Shown: piece by piece, positions 21,479-29,874 of the stretch
Layout of the letters: every line of letters starts with the position of its first letter
Position numbering within the stretch: the first letter of the stretch is position 1
Assembly: GCA_035943635.1 (NCBI GenBank)
Contig: DASZBX010000123.1
Coordinates: 1-40,166 of the forward strand
Length of the DNA stretch: 40,166 bases
Origin: DASZBX01 sp035943635
GTDB lineage: Bacteria > Actinomycetota > Actinomycetes > Streptomycetales > Catenulisporaceae
Reading direction: 5' to 3'
The notes under the pieces: generated by a model
The model's input: only the letters and a program-made list of their open reading frames with translations
The model's database searches: none
What the model was told of the DNA's origin: nothing
Made by a program: the position numbers and the translations under genes

Positions 21479-24400
21479 TCAGGTCTCCCGCAGTTTGGCC
21501 AGGTGTGCTTCGACCCGGTCCGCGTCGGGGCGCATGCCGAGCCGGTGGTAGATCCCGAGCGCCTCGCCCAGATGCGCGGCGGCGTCCGGGGCGTCCCCGG
21601 CGCCGGCCAGGCAGCGGCCGATGCCCTCCAGGGCCAGGGCCTCGTCGTCGCCCTGGCGTACCTCGCGGGCCAGCCGCAGCGCGTCGCGGTACACGGCCAT
21701 GGCCCGGGACAGGTCGCCGTAGTCGGCGAAGATCGCGCCGTAGCGGTTCAGCGCCCACGCCACGTCCGCCTGGGCGCCGATCCGGCGGAACACCGCCAGC
21801 GCGCGGCCCATCGTGCGCACGGCGCCGGGCAGGTCCCCGGTCAGCCGGCGCACGGTGCCCAGGCTGCCCAGGGCCGCGCCCTCGCCGTCCAGGTGGCCGA
21901 GGCTGCCGGAGATCTCCAGCGACTCCTCGTAGTCCCGGGTCGCCCCGGCGAAGTCGCCGGCCAGCAGCCGCATGTCGCCGAGCTGTTTGAGCGCCTCGGA
22001 CTCGCCGCGGCGGTCGCCGAACTCGCGGCACACTTCCAGCGCCTCCTCGAAGTCGCGGGTCGCGCCCGGGTAGTCGCCGGTCAGCCGGCGCACGGTGCCC
22101 AGGTGGTTCAGCGCGTCGGTCCGGCCGGGCTGGTGGCCCAGGTCCCGGCACAGTTCCAGCGCCTCCTGCAGGTCGCGGGCCGCGGCGGGCAGGTCGCCGG
22201 CGAGTTTGCGCACGCTGCCCAGCTGGGTCAACGCGTGTGCCTGGGCCCGGCGGTCGCCTGCCTCGCGGCACAGTTCCAGGGCCTCGCCGAGGTCCCGGGC
22301 CGCTTCGGCGTACGCGCCGATCCACAGCCGGGCAGCGCCCAGCTCGACCAGTGCGTCGGTCCGGGCACGCCGGTCGTCCAGGCCGCGGCACAGCACCAGT
22401 GCGGCTTCCAGGTCGCGGATCGCGGCGGCCAGGTCGCCGGTCAGCCGCCGGGTCGAGCCGAGGTCGATCAGGGCGTCGGCTTGGGCACGGCCGTCGCCGA
22501 GCCGTTCTGCGCACGCAGCGGCGGCCGAGTGCAGTGACACGGCCAGCGGCCAGGGGCCGTCGGTACGCAGCAGCGTGGCCAGGCCGCGGGTGAACGCGAC
22601 CACTCTCGCGTCGTCGCTCTCTGCGATGGCGCGACTGACGCAGGCCAGCAGGTTCGCCCGTTCCGCGCGCAGCCAGGTGCGGGCTTGGTCGGGTCCGGCC
22701 AGGTACGGCGCGTACGTCGGGAGCGGGCCGTCCGGCGCGGCACGGCTCTGCCGGGCGATCCGGGCGTCGGCGCGGATTACAGTGTACTGATAGAAGTCCA
22801 GCATCCGGCCGGCAGCAGCGGTATCGGCATCAGTTCCGGTCGCGACGCGCGAGCGGAGCAGATCGTGGAACCGGTAACGTCCCGGAGCGGGCTTGAGCAG
22901 CAATTCACGGGCCGCCAACGACCCGAGAATGTCCCCTGCGACGTCGTGGTCGGTGTCGGTGAGGTTGGCGACGGCGAAGGCGTCGAAGTCGAGCCCAGGC
23001 AACAGATTCAGCCGACGGAACATGTCCCGGCAAGCAGCGGGAAGGCGCGCGTAGGAGAGGTCGAATACCGCGGCGAGACGTCGTTCGCCGCCGTCTGGAC
23101 CGGGTCGACCACGCAGGTCGTCGTGCAGCTGCGCGGCCAGGTCCTGGGTACTCGGGGCGTCCTCGTCGCGCAGGAGTGCAGCGGCGAGACGGACGGCCAG
23201 CGGAAGACCGCCACACTGGTCAACGATCGCAACCGCAGCCGGATCGTCCGCCGAAACCCGCGCCGCCCCCGCGACCGTACGGAACAAGGCCACAGCGTCG
23301 GCTTGCGGCAGAACATCGAGTTCGACCTCGTACACGTCGTACTTCTCGTGTGCATCGAGCGGCCCACAGGGGTCGTGCGAGTCGCCGAGGTCGTTGAGCG
23401 GCTCACGACTGGTGACCAGGGCCAGGCAGCCGCCGGCACTCGGCAGCAGGGGTCTGACTTGCTCCGCACTCGACGCGTTGTCCAGGACGATCAGGGTCCT
23501 GGTCTCCATCAACCGCTCACGGAGCACCGCGGCCCGGTCGTCCACCCGCCGCGGGATCAGCCGGGGCGGGGTGCCGAGCGACCGCAGCAGGAACTCCAGC
23601 GCCTCCGCGGCGGTCAGCGGTTCCAGGCCGGGCGTGTGGCCGCGCAGGTCGACGTAGAGCCGCCCGTCCGGGAACAGGCCCGCGACCCGGCGGGCTGCGT
23701 GCAGAGCCAAGGCCGTCTTGCCGATCCCGCCCGACCAGCCCGTTGAACCCGACTCAACCGCCGCGCCATCGGCCCCGACCCCGCAGATCACCACGGTCTT
23801 CGCCCGCGGGCTGCGAAACGCAGCCTCGGCGAGGTCGACGACATGCCGGAACTCGGCCGTGCGGCCGGTGAACGCCGCCGTGATGGCCGGCAGCTGATCG
23901 CGCGGGCCGGCGGCCGGATCCGAACGCGGGACGAAGTGCGGCGCCGCGAGCCCGACCGGCGCGCCGGGGTTCTGCCGCAGCAGCGGACCGGGATCGAGGC
24001 CGAGCTCACGCAGGGTGTGCACGGCCCGCTCGGCGGTCTGCGCAGCCTGGACCGGCTCGCCGGCCGCGTGCAGGGCGCGGATCAGCAGAGCGGCCAACCG
24101 GGCACGTTCCGGGTGCTCGGCGTGCGGTTCGCGCAGCAGGGCGACCACGCCGCGCGGGTGCGCATACTCCAGATCGATCCGGGCGAGTTCTTCCAGGGCG
24201 TCCAACCGGATCGCCTCCAGCGCCCGGCCGCGGTCGCGCAGCCACGGGCTGTCCAGGTCGGCGAACGGCAGGCCGCGCCACAGCCCGAGCGCCTGGCGCA
24301 GGTGCGCGGCGGCGAGGTCGGGCTGGTCGTCCGCGCGGTCGACGTAGGCCTGGTGGATCAGCAGGCCGAACTGATGGGTGTCGATCACCGCCGGGTCCAC

Positions 24401-24673
24401 GACGGCCAGGTATCCGGTCCCGCGGTGCCGGATCCGGATGCCGCCGGCCGGTTCCAGGATCCGGCGCAGCTGGGCGACGTACCGGGCGACCAGGTCGGCG
24501 GCCAGCGGCGGCGGACCGGCCGGCCAGGCGCAGCCGAGGATCTTCTCGGTGGCGACCAACTGGCCCGGGTGCAGCAGCAGGACGGCCAGGACGCACTGTC
24601 TGCGCCGCCCGCCCAGGTCGATCCGCCGGCCGTCGTGCCGGACCTGGAGGTCTCCCAGCAGTCGGAATTCCAT
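21479..24673 (-). CDS. AfsR-like SARP/NB-ARC/TPR transcriptional regulator
   Basis: This 1064-residue protein is read from the ATG at 24673 (GGAGAGTGAGC leader). An OmpR-type winged helix (MEFRLLGDLQVRHDGRRIDL, then RYVAQLRRIL) and a bacterial activator domain fill about 1-250. An NB-ARC STAND ATPase follows, with GGIGKTALA, RTLIVLDNASSAEQ, CGGLPLAVRLA and an MHD-like RFHD. The C-terminus has about eight 40-residue TPR units (type LGxxRRLTGDLPGA). The P-loop region carries an unusual insert: ICGVG is separated from GGIGKT by about 16 residues. SARP regulators activate secondary-metabolite or differentiation genes. It lies 2 bp after the upstream membrane-protein gene, so both are in one operon. 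No biosynthetic cluster is beside it. Confidence 0.88.
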   Translation of the reverse strand: MEFRLLGDLQVRHDGRRIDLGGRRRQCVLAVLLLHPGQLVATEKILGCAWPAGPPPLAADLVARYVAQLRRILEPAGGIRIRHRGTGYLAVVDPAVIDTHQFGLLIHQAYVDRADDQPDLAAAHLRQALGLWRGLPFADLDSPWLRDRGRALEAIRLDALEELARIDLEYAHPRGVVALLREPHAEHPERARLAALLIRALHAAGEPVQAAQTAERAVHTLRELGLDPGPLLRQNPGAPVGLAAPHFVPRSDPAAGPRDQLPAITAAFTGRTAEFRHVVDLAEAAFRSPRAKTVVICGVGADGAAVESGSTGWSGGIGKTALALHAARRVAGLFPDGRLYVDLRGHTPGLEPLTAAEALEFLLRSLGTPPRLIPRRVDDRAAVLRERLMETRTLIVLDNASSAEQVRPLLPSAGGCLALVTSREPLNDLGDSHDPCGPLDAHEKYDVYEVELDVLPQADAVALFRTVAGAARVSADDPAAVAIVDQCGGLPLAVRLAAALLRDEDAPSTQDLAAQLHDDLRGRPGPDGGERRLAAVFDLSYARLPAACRDMFRRLNLLPGLDFDAFAVANLTDTDHDVAGDILGSLAARELLLKPAPGRYRFHDLLRSRVATGTDADTAAAGRMLDFYQYTVIRADARIARQSRAAPDGPLPTYAPYLAGPDQARTWLRAERANLLACVSRAIAESDDARVVAFTRGLATLLRTDGPWPLAVSLHSAAAACAERLGDGRAQADALIDLGSTRRLTGDLAAAIRDLEAALVLCRGLDDRRARTDALVELGAARLWIGAYAEAARDLGEALELCREAGDRRAQAHALTQLGSVRKLAGDLPAAARDLQEALELCRDLGHQPGRTDALNHLGTVRRLTGDYPGATRDFEEALEVCREFGDRRGESEALKQLGDMRLLAGDFAGATRDYEESLEISGSLGHLDGEGAALGSLGTVRRLTGDLPGAVRTMGRALAVFRRIGAQADVAWALNRYGAIFADYGDLSRAMAVYRDALRLAREVRQGDDEALALEGIGRCLAGAGDAPDAAAHLGEALGIYHRLGMRPDADRVEAHLAKLRET

Positions 24674-24675
24674 GC

Positions 24676-26397
24676 TCACTCTCCGTCTCGGTGCGGGTGG
24701 GTGCGGGCCCCGTCGGCGCGCAGGCTCCACCGCAGGCCCGGCTCGGGGCGCCCGGTCCCGGCCGGCTCCGGGCCGGGCGGCGCCGTGACGATCAGCAGCG
24801 ACGGCAGGTCCGGGCGGGCCGGATCGGCCGCGGCGGCCGGGCCCGGGCTGCGCGGGCGCGGCGGCGGACCGGTCGGCGCGCCCGCCCTGGCACTGGCCCG
24901 GCGCCCGTCGGGCGGACGCGCGAAGGCCAATCGGGCGCCCGGGGGTTCGGGGTCGGCGTCCGGGCGGGCCCGGTCCCGGTCCGAGCCGGCGGCCGGGGCC
25001 GGGAACCGGTCCGCCTGGGCGGCGGCGAGCAGCCGGGCGAAGTGCAGCACGACCACCCGGGCGCCGCGGGCGCGGCAGTCGAACCGCAGGTAGACCGGGC
25101 GTTCGGCGGCGCTCGACGGGCCGCGGCCGCCGAGGTGCACGGTGCGCACGGTGGCCCGGCCGGGTTCGCGGCGCGCGCCGCCGACCGCCGGCCAGCCGGT
25201 GTCGGCGTGCTCCTCGTCGTCCGCGGCGACGGCGGCCGGGCGCGGGAAGGCGCCCGCGGCCGGGTCGGGGGCCGGGAAGGAGACCCAGAGCTGGTCGTCG
25301 CAGCGGGCCATCACGATGCCGGGGGCGTCGCGGTAGTGGTGCACGTCCAGCTTCCCGGTCGGCACCTCGGTCCGCAGGTCGGCCAGGTCCTGTTCGATCG
25401 TGCGGGCCGGCAGGCCGGTCAGGCTGTCCAGCGGCACCATGAGGTCGGGCCGAGGCAGCAGGACTTCCACGGTGACGTCCCGCGCCAGGGCCGACCGCAG
25501 GGCGCTGAGGATGGCGGCGCGGGTGGCCAGCGCCTCACGGGCCGGGTCGGCCTCGGCGTGGTCCCGGGCGCCGAACCAGCGGGCGATCTTGCCGGGGCCG
25601 TCGGTGTCGGCGCGGCGGTCGGCAGCGCGGCCGGATTCGTGGCCTGCGTCCGGGTGGCTGCCGGGTCCGTCGTGGTGATCGTGATCGCGGTGAGCGGTGT
25701 GCGCGCGGTGTCGGCCGAGGGTCTTCTCGTCCGGACAGGGGCCGAGCCAGGGGCCGGGCTCGGCGCCGGATCCGAGCCCGGAGACCGAGCCGTAGCCATG
25801 GCTGGAGCCCGAACCATGACCGGAGTCGTAGCCCGGGCTCTGGCCGTCGCCCGAGCCGTGGCCGGAGCTCGAACCGTAGCCCGAGCTCTGACCAGATCCG
25901 GGGCCGAACACGGCCCGGTACGCCTCACCCATGCCCCGCGGCTCGGGGAACAGGGTCGAGCCGGCGTCGAGCAGCTGGATCCGCCGGGTGGCCCGGGCCA
26001 GCTGTTCCACCAGCTCCGCGGCCGGCAGCCCGCACTCGACCGGTTCCTCCCGGGGGCGCCGGGGCAGCACCAGCGGCAGGGCGATTCCCATCATGATCAG
26101 GTCGCCCAGGACCTGGCCGAGTGTGTTGACCGGCAGTCCGTCGTAGCCGTCGGACCGCGAGTCCCACCACATCAGGGCGAGCAACGTGGCGCACACCAGC
26201 GCCGTCGACCAGCGCAGGGCCGTCGTGGACCGGGCCGAGCGCAGCCGGTCGGCGGCCGTGCGGCCGGTCCGGGCGGCGCGGGCCGGGCCGGGCCGCCGCT
26301 CCCGCCGCGGCGCCGGGCCGACGCCGGGCCGGATCGGGATGACCGGGGCTATCCGGGGGGTGCCGGAGTCGTGGGACGGTGCACCGTTCGTGTCCAC
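24676..26397 (-). CDS. Membrane protein with Gly/Ser/His-rich linker, co-transcribed with the AfsR-like gene
   Basis: This 573-residue protein probably starts at a GTG (26397) just after GGAGGATC. After a basic Pro-rich N-terminus come two hydrophobic segments (LRWSTALVCATLLALMWW; LGDLIMMGIALPLVLP). A conserved-looking stretch (ATRRIQLLDAGSTLFPEP), a low-complexity region of GSGYGSSSGHGS type and His/Asp clusters follow. A second conserved block (LARDVTVEVLLPRPDLMVPL, then LDVHHYRDAPGIVMARCDDQ and LWVSF) resembles DUF5919-like or degenerate phospholipase-D-like domains that report on small ligands. The C-terminus is Pro/Ala/Arg-rich. A sensor feeding the SARP regulator is plausible inference. 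No catalytic HKD motif is seen. Confidence 0.6.
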   Translation of the reverse strand: MDTNGAPSHDSGTPRIAPVIPIRPGVGPAPRRERRPGPARAARTGRTAADRLRSARSTTALRWSTALVCATLLALMWWDSRSDGYDGLPVNTLGQVLGDLIMMGIALPLVLPRRPREEPVECGLPAAELVEQLARATRRIQLLDAGSTLFPEPRGMGEAYRAVFGPGSGQSSGYGSSSGHGSGDGQSPGYDSGHGSGSSHGYGSVSGLGSGAEPGPWLGPCPDEKTLGRHRAHTAHRDHDHHDGPGSHPDAGHESGRAADRRADTDGPGKIARWFGARDHAEADPAREALATRAAILSALRSALARDVTVEVLLPRPDLMVPLDSLTGLPARTIEQDLADLRTEVPTGKLDVHHYRDAPGIVMARCDDQLWVSFPAPDPAAGAFPRPAAVAADDEEHADTGWPAVGGARREPGRATVRTVHLGGRGPSSAAERPVYLRFDCRARGARVVVLHFARLLAAAQADRFPAPAAGSDRDRARPDADPEPPGARLAFARPPDGRRASARAGAPTGPPPRPRSPGPAAAADPARPDLPSLLIVTAPPGPEPAGTGRPEPGLRWSLRADGARTHPHRDGE

Positions 26398-26554
26398 GAT
26401 CCTCCTTCCACTGGGTGAAGCGCTGGGGCCGACAGAGAAACCTTACTTCTGCAACTTACTTTTTGGGAATACCCTTGTGTATAGTGACAAAGGGATCTTC
26501 CGCAAGGGCCGGCCGCCGAGTCCGGACCGGCGGCGGCGACGGGAGGCGTCCTGC
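26398..26554. promoter_or_regulatory. Divergent control region with imperfect palindrome
   Basis: The gap is AT-richer than its surroundings. The sequence CCCTTGTGTATAGTGACAAAGGG (positions 26483-26505) has CCCTT and AAAGGG ends around a TATAGT -10, so a regulator bound there would block rightward transcription of the XRE gene. The leftward promoter is not clear. Confidence 0.45.
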
Positions 26555-27409
26555 ATGGCCGAGCGAGTGAGTCCCGTGGTCCGCGGCCGACGTCTGGCTG
26601 CGGAGCTGCGCCGTCTGCGCGGCGCGGCCGGGCTGAACATCGACCAGGTGGCCGCCCGGCTGGAGTGTTCCACGGCGAAGGTCAGCCGGTTCGAGAACGG
26701 TCAGGTCACCGTCCGGATCCAGGACGCCCGCGACCTGCTGGACCTCTACGGGGTCACCGGCGCGCGGCGCGAGGACCTGCTCGCGCTGGTGCGCCAGTCC
26801 CGCGCCCAGGCCTGGTGGCACGAGTACGCGGGCATGATCCCGGTGGCCACCCAGACCTTCATCGGCCTGGAGGACGAGGCGTACCGGATCCAGGCGTACA
26901 ACATGGGCCTGATGCCGGGCCTGGTGCAGACCGAGCGCTACGCGTACGAGATCAACTTCTCCTCCACCGACACCTCACTGGAAGTGGTCGAACGCCAGAC
27001 CCGGCTGCGGATCGGCCGCCAGCAGATCCTCACCCGCCCCGACCCCGCGCTGCTGCACCTGGTGATCGACGAATCCGTGCTGCACCGCCAGATCGGCGCC
27101 CCCGAGGTGATGGCCGAGCAGTACCGGCACCTGATCGCGATGTCCGAGCTCGGGAACATCACCATCCAGGTGCTGCCGTTCAAGGCCGGGGCGCACCAGG
27201 GCGCGGCCTACTCCTACAACATCGTCTCCTTCGCCGACCCGGCCGACCCGAAGATCGTGTACGTCAGCCTGCTCGGCGAGACCCTCTTCCGCACCGACGC
27301 CGAGCAGGTCGGCCGGTACAACGCGGCCTTCGAGCAGGCCGCGGCGATCGCGATGGACCCGGACGCCTCGGTCGGCTTCCTGGCCTCGCTCGCCGAACCG
27401 GTCCACTGA
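26555..27409 (+). CDS. XRE helix-turn-helix regulator with DUF5753, third copy
   Basis: This 284-residue protein starts at the ATG at 26555 with GGGAGG upstream. The XRE domain (RLAAELRRLRGAAGLNIDQV, then CSTAKVSRFENGQV) is followed by DUF5753 (IQAYNMGLMPGLVQTERYAY, HLVIDESVLHRQIG, ITIQVLPFKAGAHQG). It is divergent from the AfsR-like operon and convergent with a DUF397 gene (27616-27825), unlike the usual same-strand pairing. It may autoregulate through the palindrome before its start. Confidence 0.9.
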   Translation: MAERVSPVVRGRRLAAELRRLRGAAGLNIDQVAARLECSTAKVSRFENGQVTVRIQDARDLLDLYGVTGARREDLLALVRQSRAQAWWHEYAGMIPVATQTFIGLEDEAYRIQAYNMGLMPGLVQTERYAYEINFSSTDTSLEVVERQTRLRIGRQQILTRPDPALLHLVIDESVLHRQIGAPEVMAEQYRHLIAMSELGNITIQVLPFKAGAHQGAAYSYNIVSFADPADPKIVYVSLLGETLFRTDAEQVGRYNAAFEQAAAIAMDPDASVGFLASLAEPVH

Positions 27410-27440
27410 CCCCCTGCGTGGCTGAACCCGTATCCGTACC

Positions 27441-27495
27441 CGCAACCGCAACCGCAACCGCACCCGTCGCCCGTCGCCCGTCGCCCGTCGCCCGT
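27441..27495. repeat. Short tandem repeats after the XRE gene
   Basis: Three CGCAAC units (27441-27458) are followed by four perfect CCCGTCG units (27463-27490) and a partial fifth. This lies in the non-coding gap between convergent genes. Such arrays change length easily. Confidence 0.75.
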
Positions 27496-27615
27496 ACTCG
27501 TATCTCCCCGGCCCCGCCTGGCCCGGTCCCGTTCCGGCCATCCGTCACGCCCCGCGCCGAGCCCGGGGACCGTGCGGTCGCCGTCGACCGCCGCGGCCCC
27601 CGGGCCGCCCCGGCG

Positions 27616-27825
27616 TCACGCCACGTCGAACTGTCCGGACCGTACCCCGGCCACGAACGCGGCCCACTCCGCGCCGCTGAACTCCAGCACCGGCCCGCCC
27701 TCGGCCTTGCTGTCGCGCACGCCCACCCCTCCGCCGGGCAGCATGGCGACCTCCACGCACTCGCCCTGGAAGCCGCAGGCGTCGCTCTTGCGCCACTCGA
27801 TGATTCCCTCGATCTGCTCGGACAT
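27616..27825 (-). CDS. DUF397 protein, convergent with the XRE gene
   Basis: This 69-residue protein shows the DUF397 pattern: EWRKSDACGFQGECVEVAML, then GVRDSKAEGGPVLEFSGAEW and AAFVAGVRSGQF. The start is the ATG at 27825 with GGAAGGG upstream. Here the gene is convergent with, not downstream of, its likely XRE-DUF5753 partner, suggesting a local inversion. The gap 27826-28042 to the glycosylase gene holds promoters but no further gene. Confidence 0.88.
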   Translation of the reverse strand: MSEQIEGIIEWRKSDACGFQGECVEVAMLPGGGVGVRDSKAEGGPVLEFSGAEWAAFVAGVRSGQFDVA

Positions 27826-28042
27826 GGTGATGACCCTTCCGGTCGTCCGGCGCCGGCTGCGGGCCCCGGGCCGGGGTCCTCTGTGCGCCTTGGGCCCAAC
27901 CCTCCTCTGCGAGGTTGGGAGGCACCCCGCAAAAATCCTGCAATCCCCTACCGGGTTCGATATCCGCAGCTCAGCGCCTATCCCTACGTCCCCTGGACGC
28001 TCCGGCTGGCCACCGCGGGCGGCTTGCGCACAGACTTGAGCC

Positions 28043-28909
28043 ATGCCCGAACTGCCCGAAGTAGCGGCACTGGCCCAGTTCCTGACCCGGCAGGCGACCG
28101 GGCTCGCGGTCACGCGCGTGGACGTGGCCGCGATCTCGGCCCTGAAGACCTTCGACCCGCCGATCTCCGGCCTGGTCGGACGCACTGTGCGCGGCGCCTC
28201 CAGCCGCGGCAAGTTCCTCGTGGTGTCCTTCGACGGCGCCCACCTGGTCACCCACCTGGCCCGGGCCGGCTGGCTGCACTGGCGCGACCAGCTCGCGCCC
28301 GGGCCGACCCGGCCGGGCAAAGGGCCGCTCGCGCTGCGCGTGCACCTGGAGGGGGACACCGGCTGGGACCTGACCGAGGCCGGGACGCGCAAGAGCCTGT
28401 CGGTGTACGTGGTGCCGGACCCGGCCGACGTGCCCGGGATCGCGCGCCTGGGCCCAGATCCGCTCGCCGAGACCTTCGACCTCGCAACGCTGACCGCGAT
28501 CCTGCGCGGACAGCGCAAGCAGATCAAGGGTCTGATCACCGACCAGAGCGTGATCGCGGGCATCGGCAACGCCTACAGCGACGAGATCCTGCACGTCGCG
28601 CGCCTGTCCCCGTTCGCCCTGGCCGCCAACCTCACCGACGAGGAGACGCTGCGCCTGTACACCGCGATCCGGGACGTGCTGGCCGACGCGGTCGAGCGCT
28701 GCCTCGGCCAGGGCGCCGCGACATTGAAGGCGGAGAAGCGTTCGGGCCTGCGGGTGCACGGGCGGACCGGCGAACCGTGTCCCGTCTGCGGCGACGAGGT
28801 CCGCGAAGTCAGCTTCGCCACCTCGTCGTTGCAGTATTGTCCGACCTGCCAGACCGGCGGCAAGCCGCTCGCGGACCGCCGGCTGTCGAAGTTCGGGATC
28901 ACGCAGTAG
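28043..28909 (+). CDS. Fpg/Nei-family DNA glycosylase
   Basis: This 288-residue protein begins MPELPEV, so Pro2 and Glu3 supply the catalytic N-terminus, and Lys57 in RGKFL is the conserved lysine. The helix-two-turn-helix is GIGNAYSDEILHVARLSP (173-190). The C-terminal zinc finger uses Cys246, 249, 266 and 269, with the conserved arginine near 280. It excises oxidised bases and cleaves the abasic site. Whether it prefers oxidised purines (Fpg/MutM) or pyrimidines (Nei) cannot be told by eye. It is probably co-transcribed with the truncated monooxygenase remnant behind it. Confidence 0.9.
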   Translation: MPELPEVAALAQFLTRQATGLAVTRVDVAAISALKTFDPPISGLVGRTVRGASSRGKFLVVSFDGAHLVTHLARAGWLHWRDQLAPGPTRPGKGPLALRVHLEGDTGWDLTEAGTRKSLSVYVVPDPADVPGIARLGPDPLAETFDLATLTAILRGQRKQIKGLITDQSVIAGIGNAYSDEILHVARLSPFALAANLTDEETLRLYTAIRDVLADAVERCLGQGAATLKAEKRSGLRVHGRTGEPCPVCGDEVREVSFATSSLQYCPTCQTGGKPLADRRLSKFGITQ

Positions 28910-28929
28910 CCGGAAGAGGAGAGCGCAGC

Positions 28930-29110
28930 ATGAACGACCCGATCATCGTCGTCGGCGCCGGCCCGGTCGGGCTGACCGTCGCGGGCGAACTGGCCCGGCG
29001 CGGCGTGCCGGTCCGGATCTTCGACCGACTGGCCGAGCCGACCACCGAGTCGCGCGCGATCCTGGTGTACGCCCGCAGCCTCAGGCTCGGACTCGGGCCG
29101 ACCCGGCCCG
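28930..29110 (+). pseudogene. Truncated FAD-dependent monooxygenase remnant
   Basis: After GAGGAGAGCGCAGC an ATG opens MNDPIIVVGAGPVGLTVAGE with the GxGxxG dinucleotide-binding motif, then PVRIFDRLAEPTTESRAI. This is the first ~50 residues of a PheA/TetX-type hydroxylase, normally 380-550 long. The frame then loses all similarity and runs into the opposite-strand gene at 29132. The body of the gene has been deleted. Confidence 0.7.
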
Positions 29111-29131
29111 AGCCGTTTCAGCGCAACGCGT

Positions 29132-29632
29132 TCAGCGCAGGGTCAACCGGAACACCCGGGCCCCCGCGACCCAGGACAGGTGAATGTCCTCAAGGTTCGG
29201 ATTCCCCGCCGAGTCGAACCCGATCTTGTTGAACTTGGCGAAGTTCGCGTTGTCCCGGACGATCACCTGGTAGTACTCGGTGACCCCGGGCTCGTCCTTG
29301 ATGACTTCGACGTCTGCGGTGCGCAGCCTGCCCTTGAACCGGACCTGCAGGGGTTCGCCGGTGCGCAGGTTGCGCCCCCAGCCGAAGGGCGTGGCGACCA
29401 GCAGCGCGCCCTGGTCGTCGGTGTAGACGACCGGGATGTTGTAGCGGCGGCCGGACTTGCGGCCGACCACATACAGCGTGATCATCCGCTTGCCGACGCC
29501 GCGGGAAATCAGCGGCGTCCGCAGCAGGCCGCGCACCAGCCGGTTCGCCACGCCCTGCAGAGCCATGGTCTGCGCCCGGTCGCCCGGGGCGGGCGGGCCG
29601 CCCGTCGGAGTGTTCGAAGTCTCAGCGGTCAT
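29132..29632 (-). CDS. DUF385 (F420-type) nitroreductase/oxidoreductase
   Basis: This 166-residue protein starts at the ATG at 29632. It shows LYVVGRKSGRRYNIPVVYTD, then LLVATPFGWGRNLRTGEPLQ and YYQVIVRDNANFAKFNKIG, typical of deazaflavin (F420)-dependent Ddn-like enzymes. These are split-barrel proteins that reduce quinones or nitro compounds in actinobacteria. The first 35 residues are disordered-looking. The substrate cannot be predicted. Its 3' end abuts the monooxygenase remnant. Confidence 0.82.
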   Translation of the reverse strand: MTAETSNTPTGGPPAPGDRAQTMALQGVANRLVRGLLRTPLISRGVGKRMITLYVVGRKSGRRYNIPVVYTDDQGALLVATPFGWGRNLRTGEPLQVRFKGRLRTADVEVIKDEPGVTEYYQVIVRDNANFAKFNKIGFDSAGNPNLEDIHLSWVAGARVFRLTLR

Positions 29633-29874
29633 AGCCCCACGGTAGACCCGCCCTCGGCGGCCGGCAAAGCCGGGGTGACCGAACGGCCGAGCGCCGGCAA
29701 CCGGCCGACGAGCAGGCGCGCAGCACCCCGCCATGGCCATTCGGCTCCTGAAATACGCCGCTCGACGGCCCGGACCGGGCAAGCCACCGCCGCCAAGCCA
29801 TGTACCTCAGCGCAGTCGAAGCACTACCCTGGAGTGGTCCGCAACGAGGCTCGACGAGGTGCTGCGAGGTTGCC

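Noticed and set aside
20666..26418. Very long plus-strand open frames opposite the AfsR-like operon
   Set aside because: They are antisense shadows created by high G+C codon bias; they have no motifs, and the minus strand encodes clear domains.
27616..28759. Minus-strand frames opposite the Fpg/Nei gene
   Set aside because: Only the DUF397 part (27616-27825) has a ribosome site and family pattern; the rest is shadow of the glycosylase gene.
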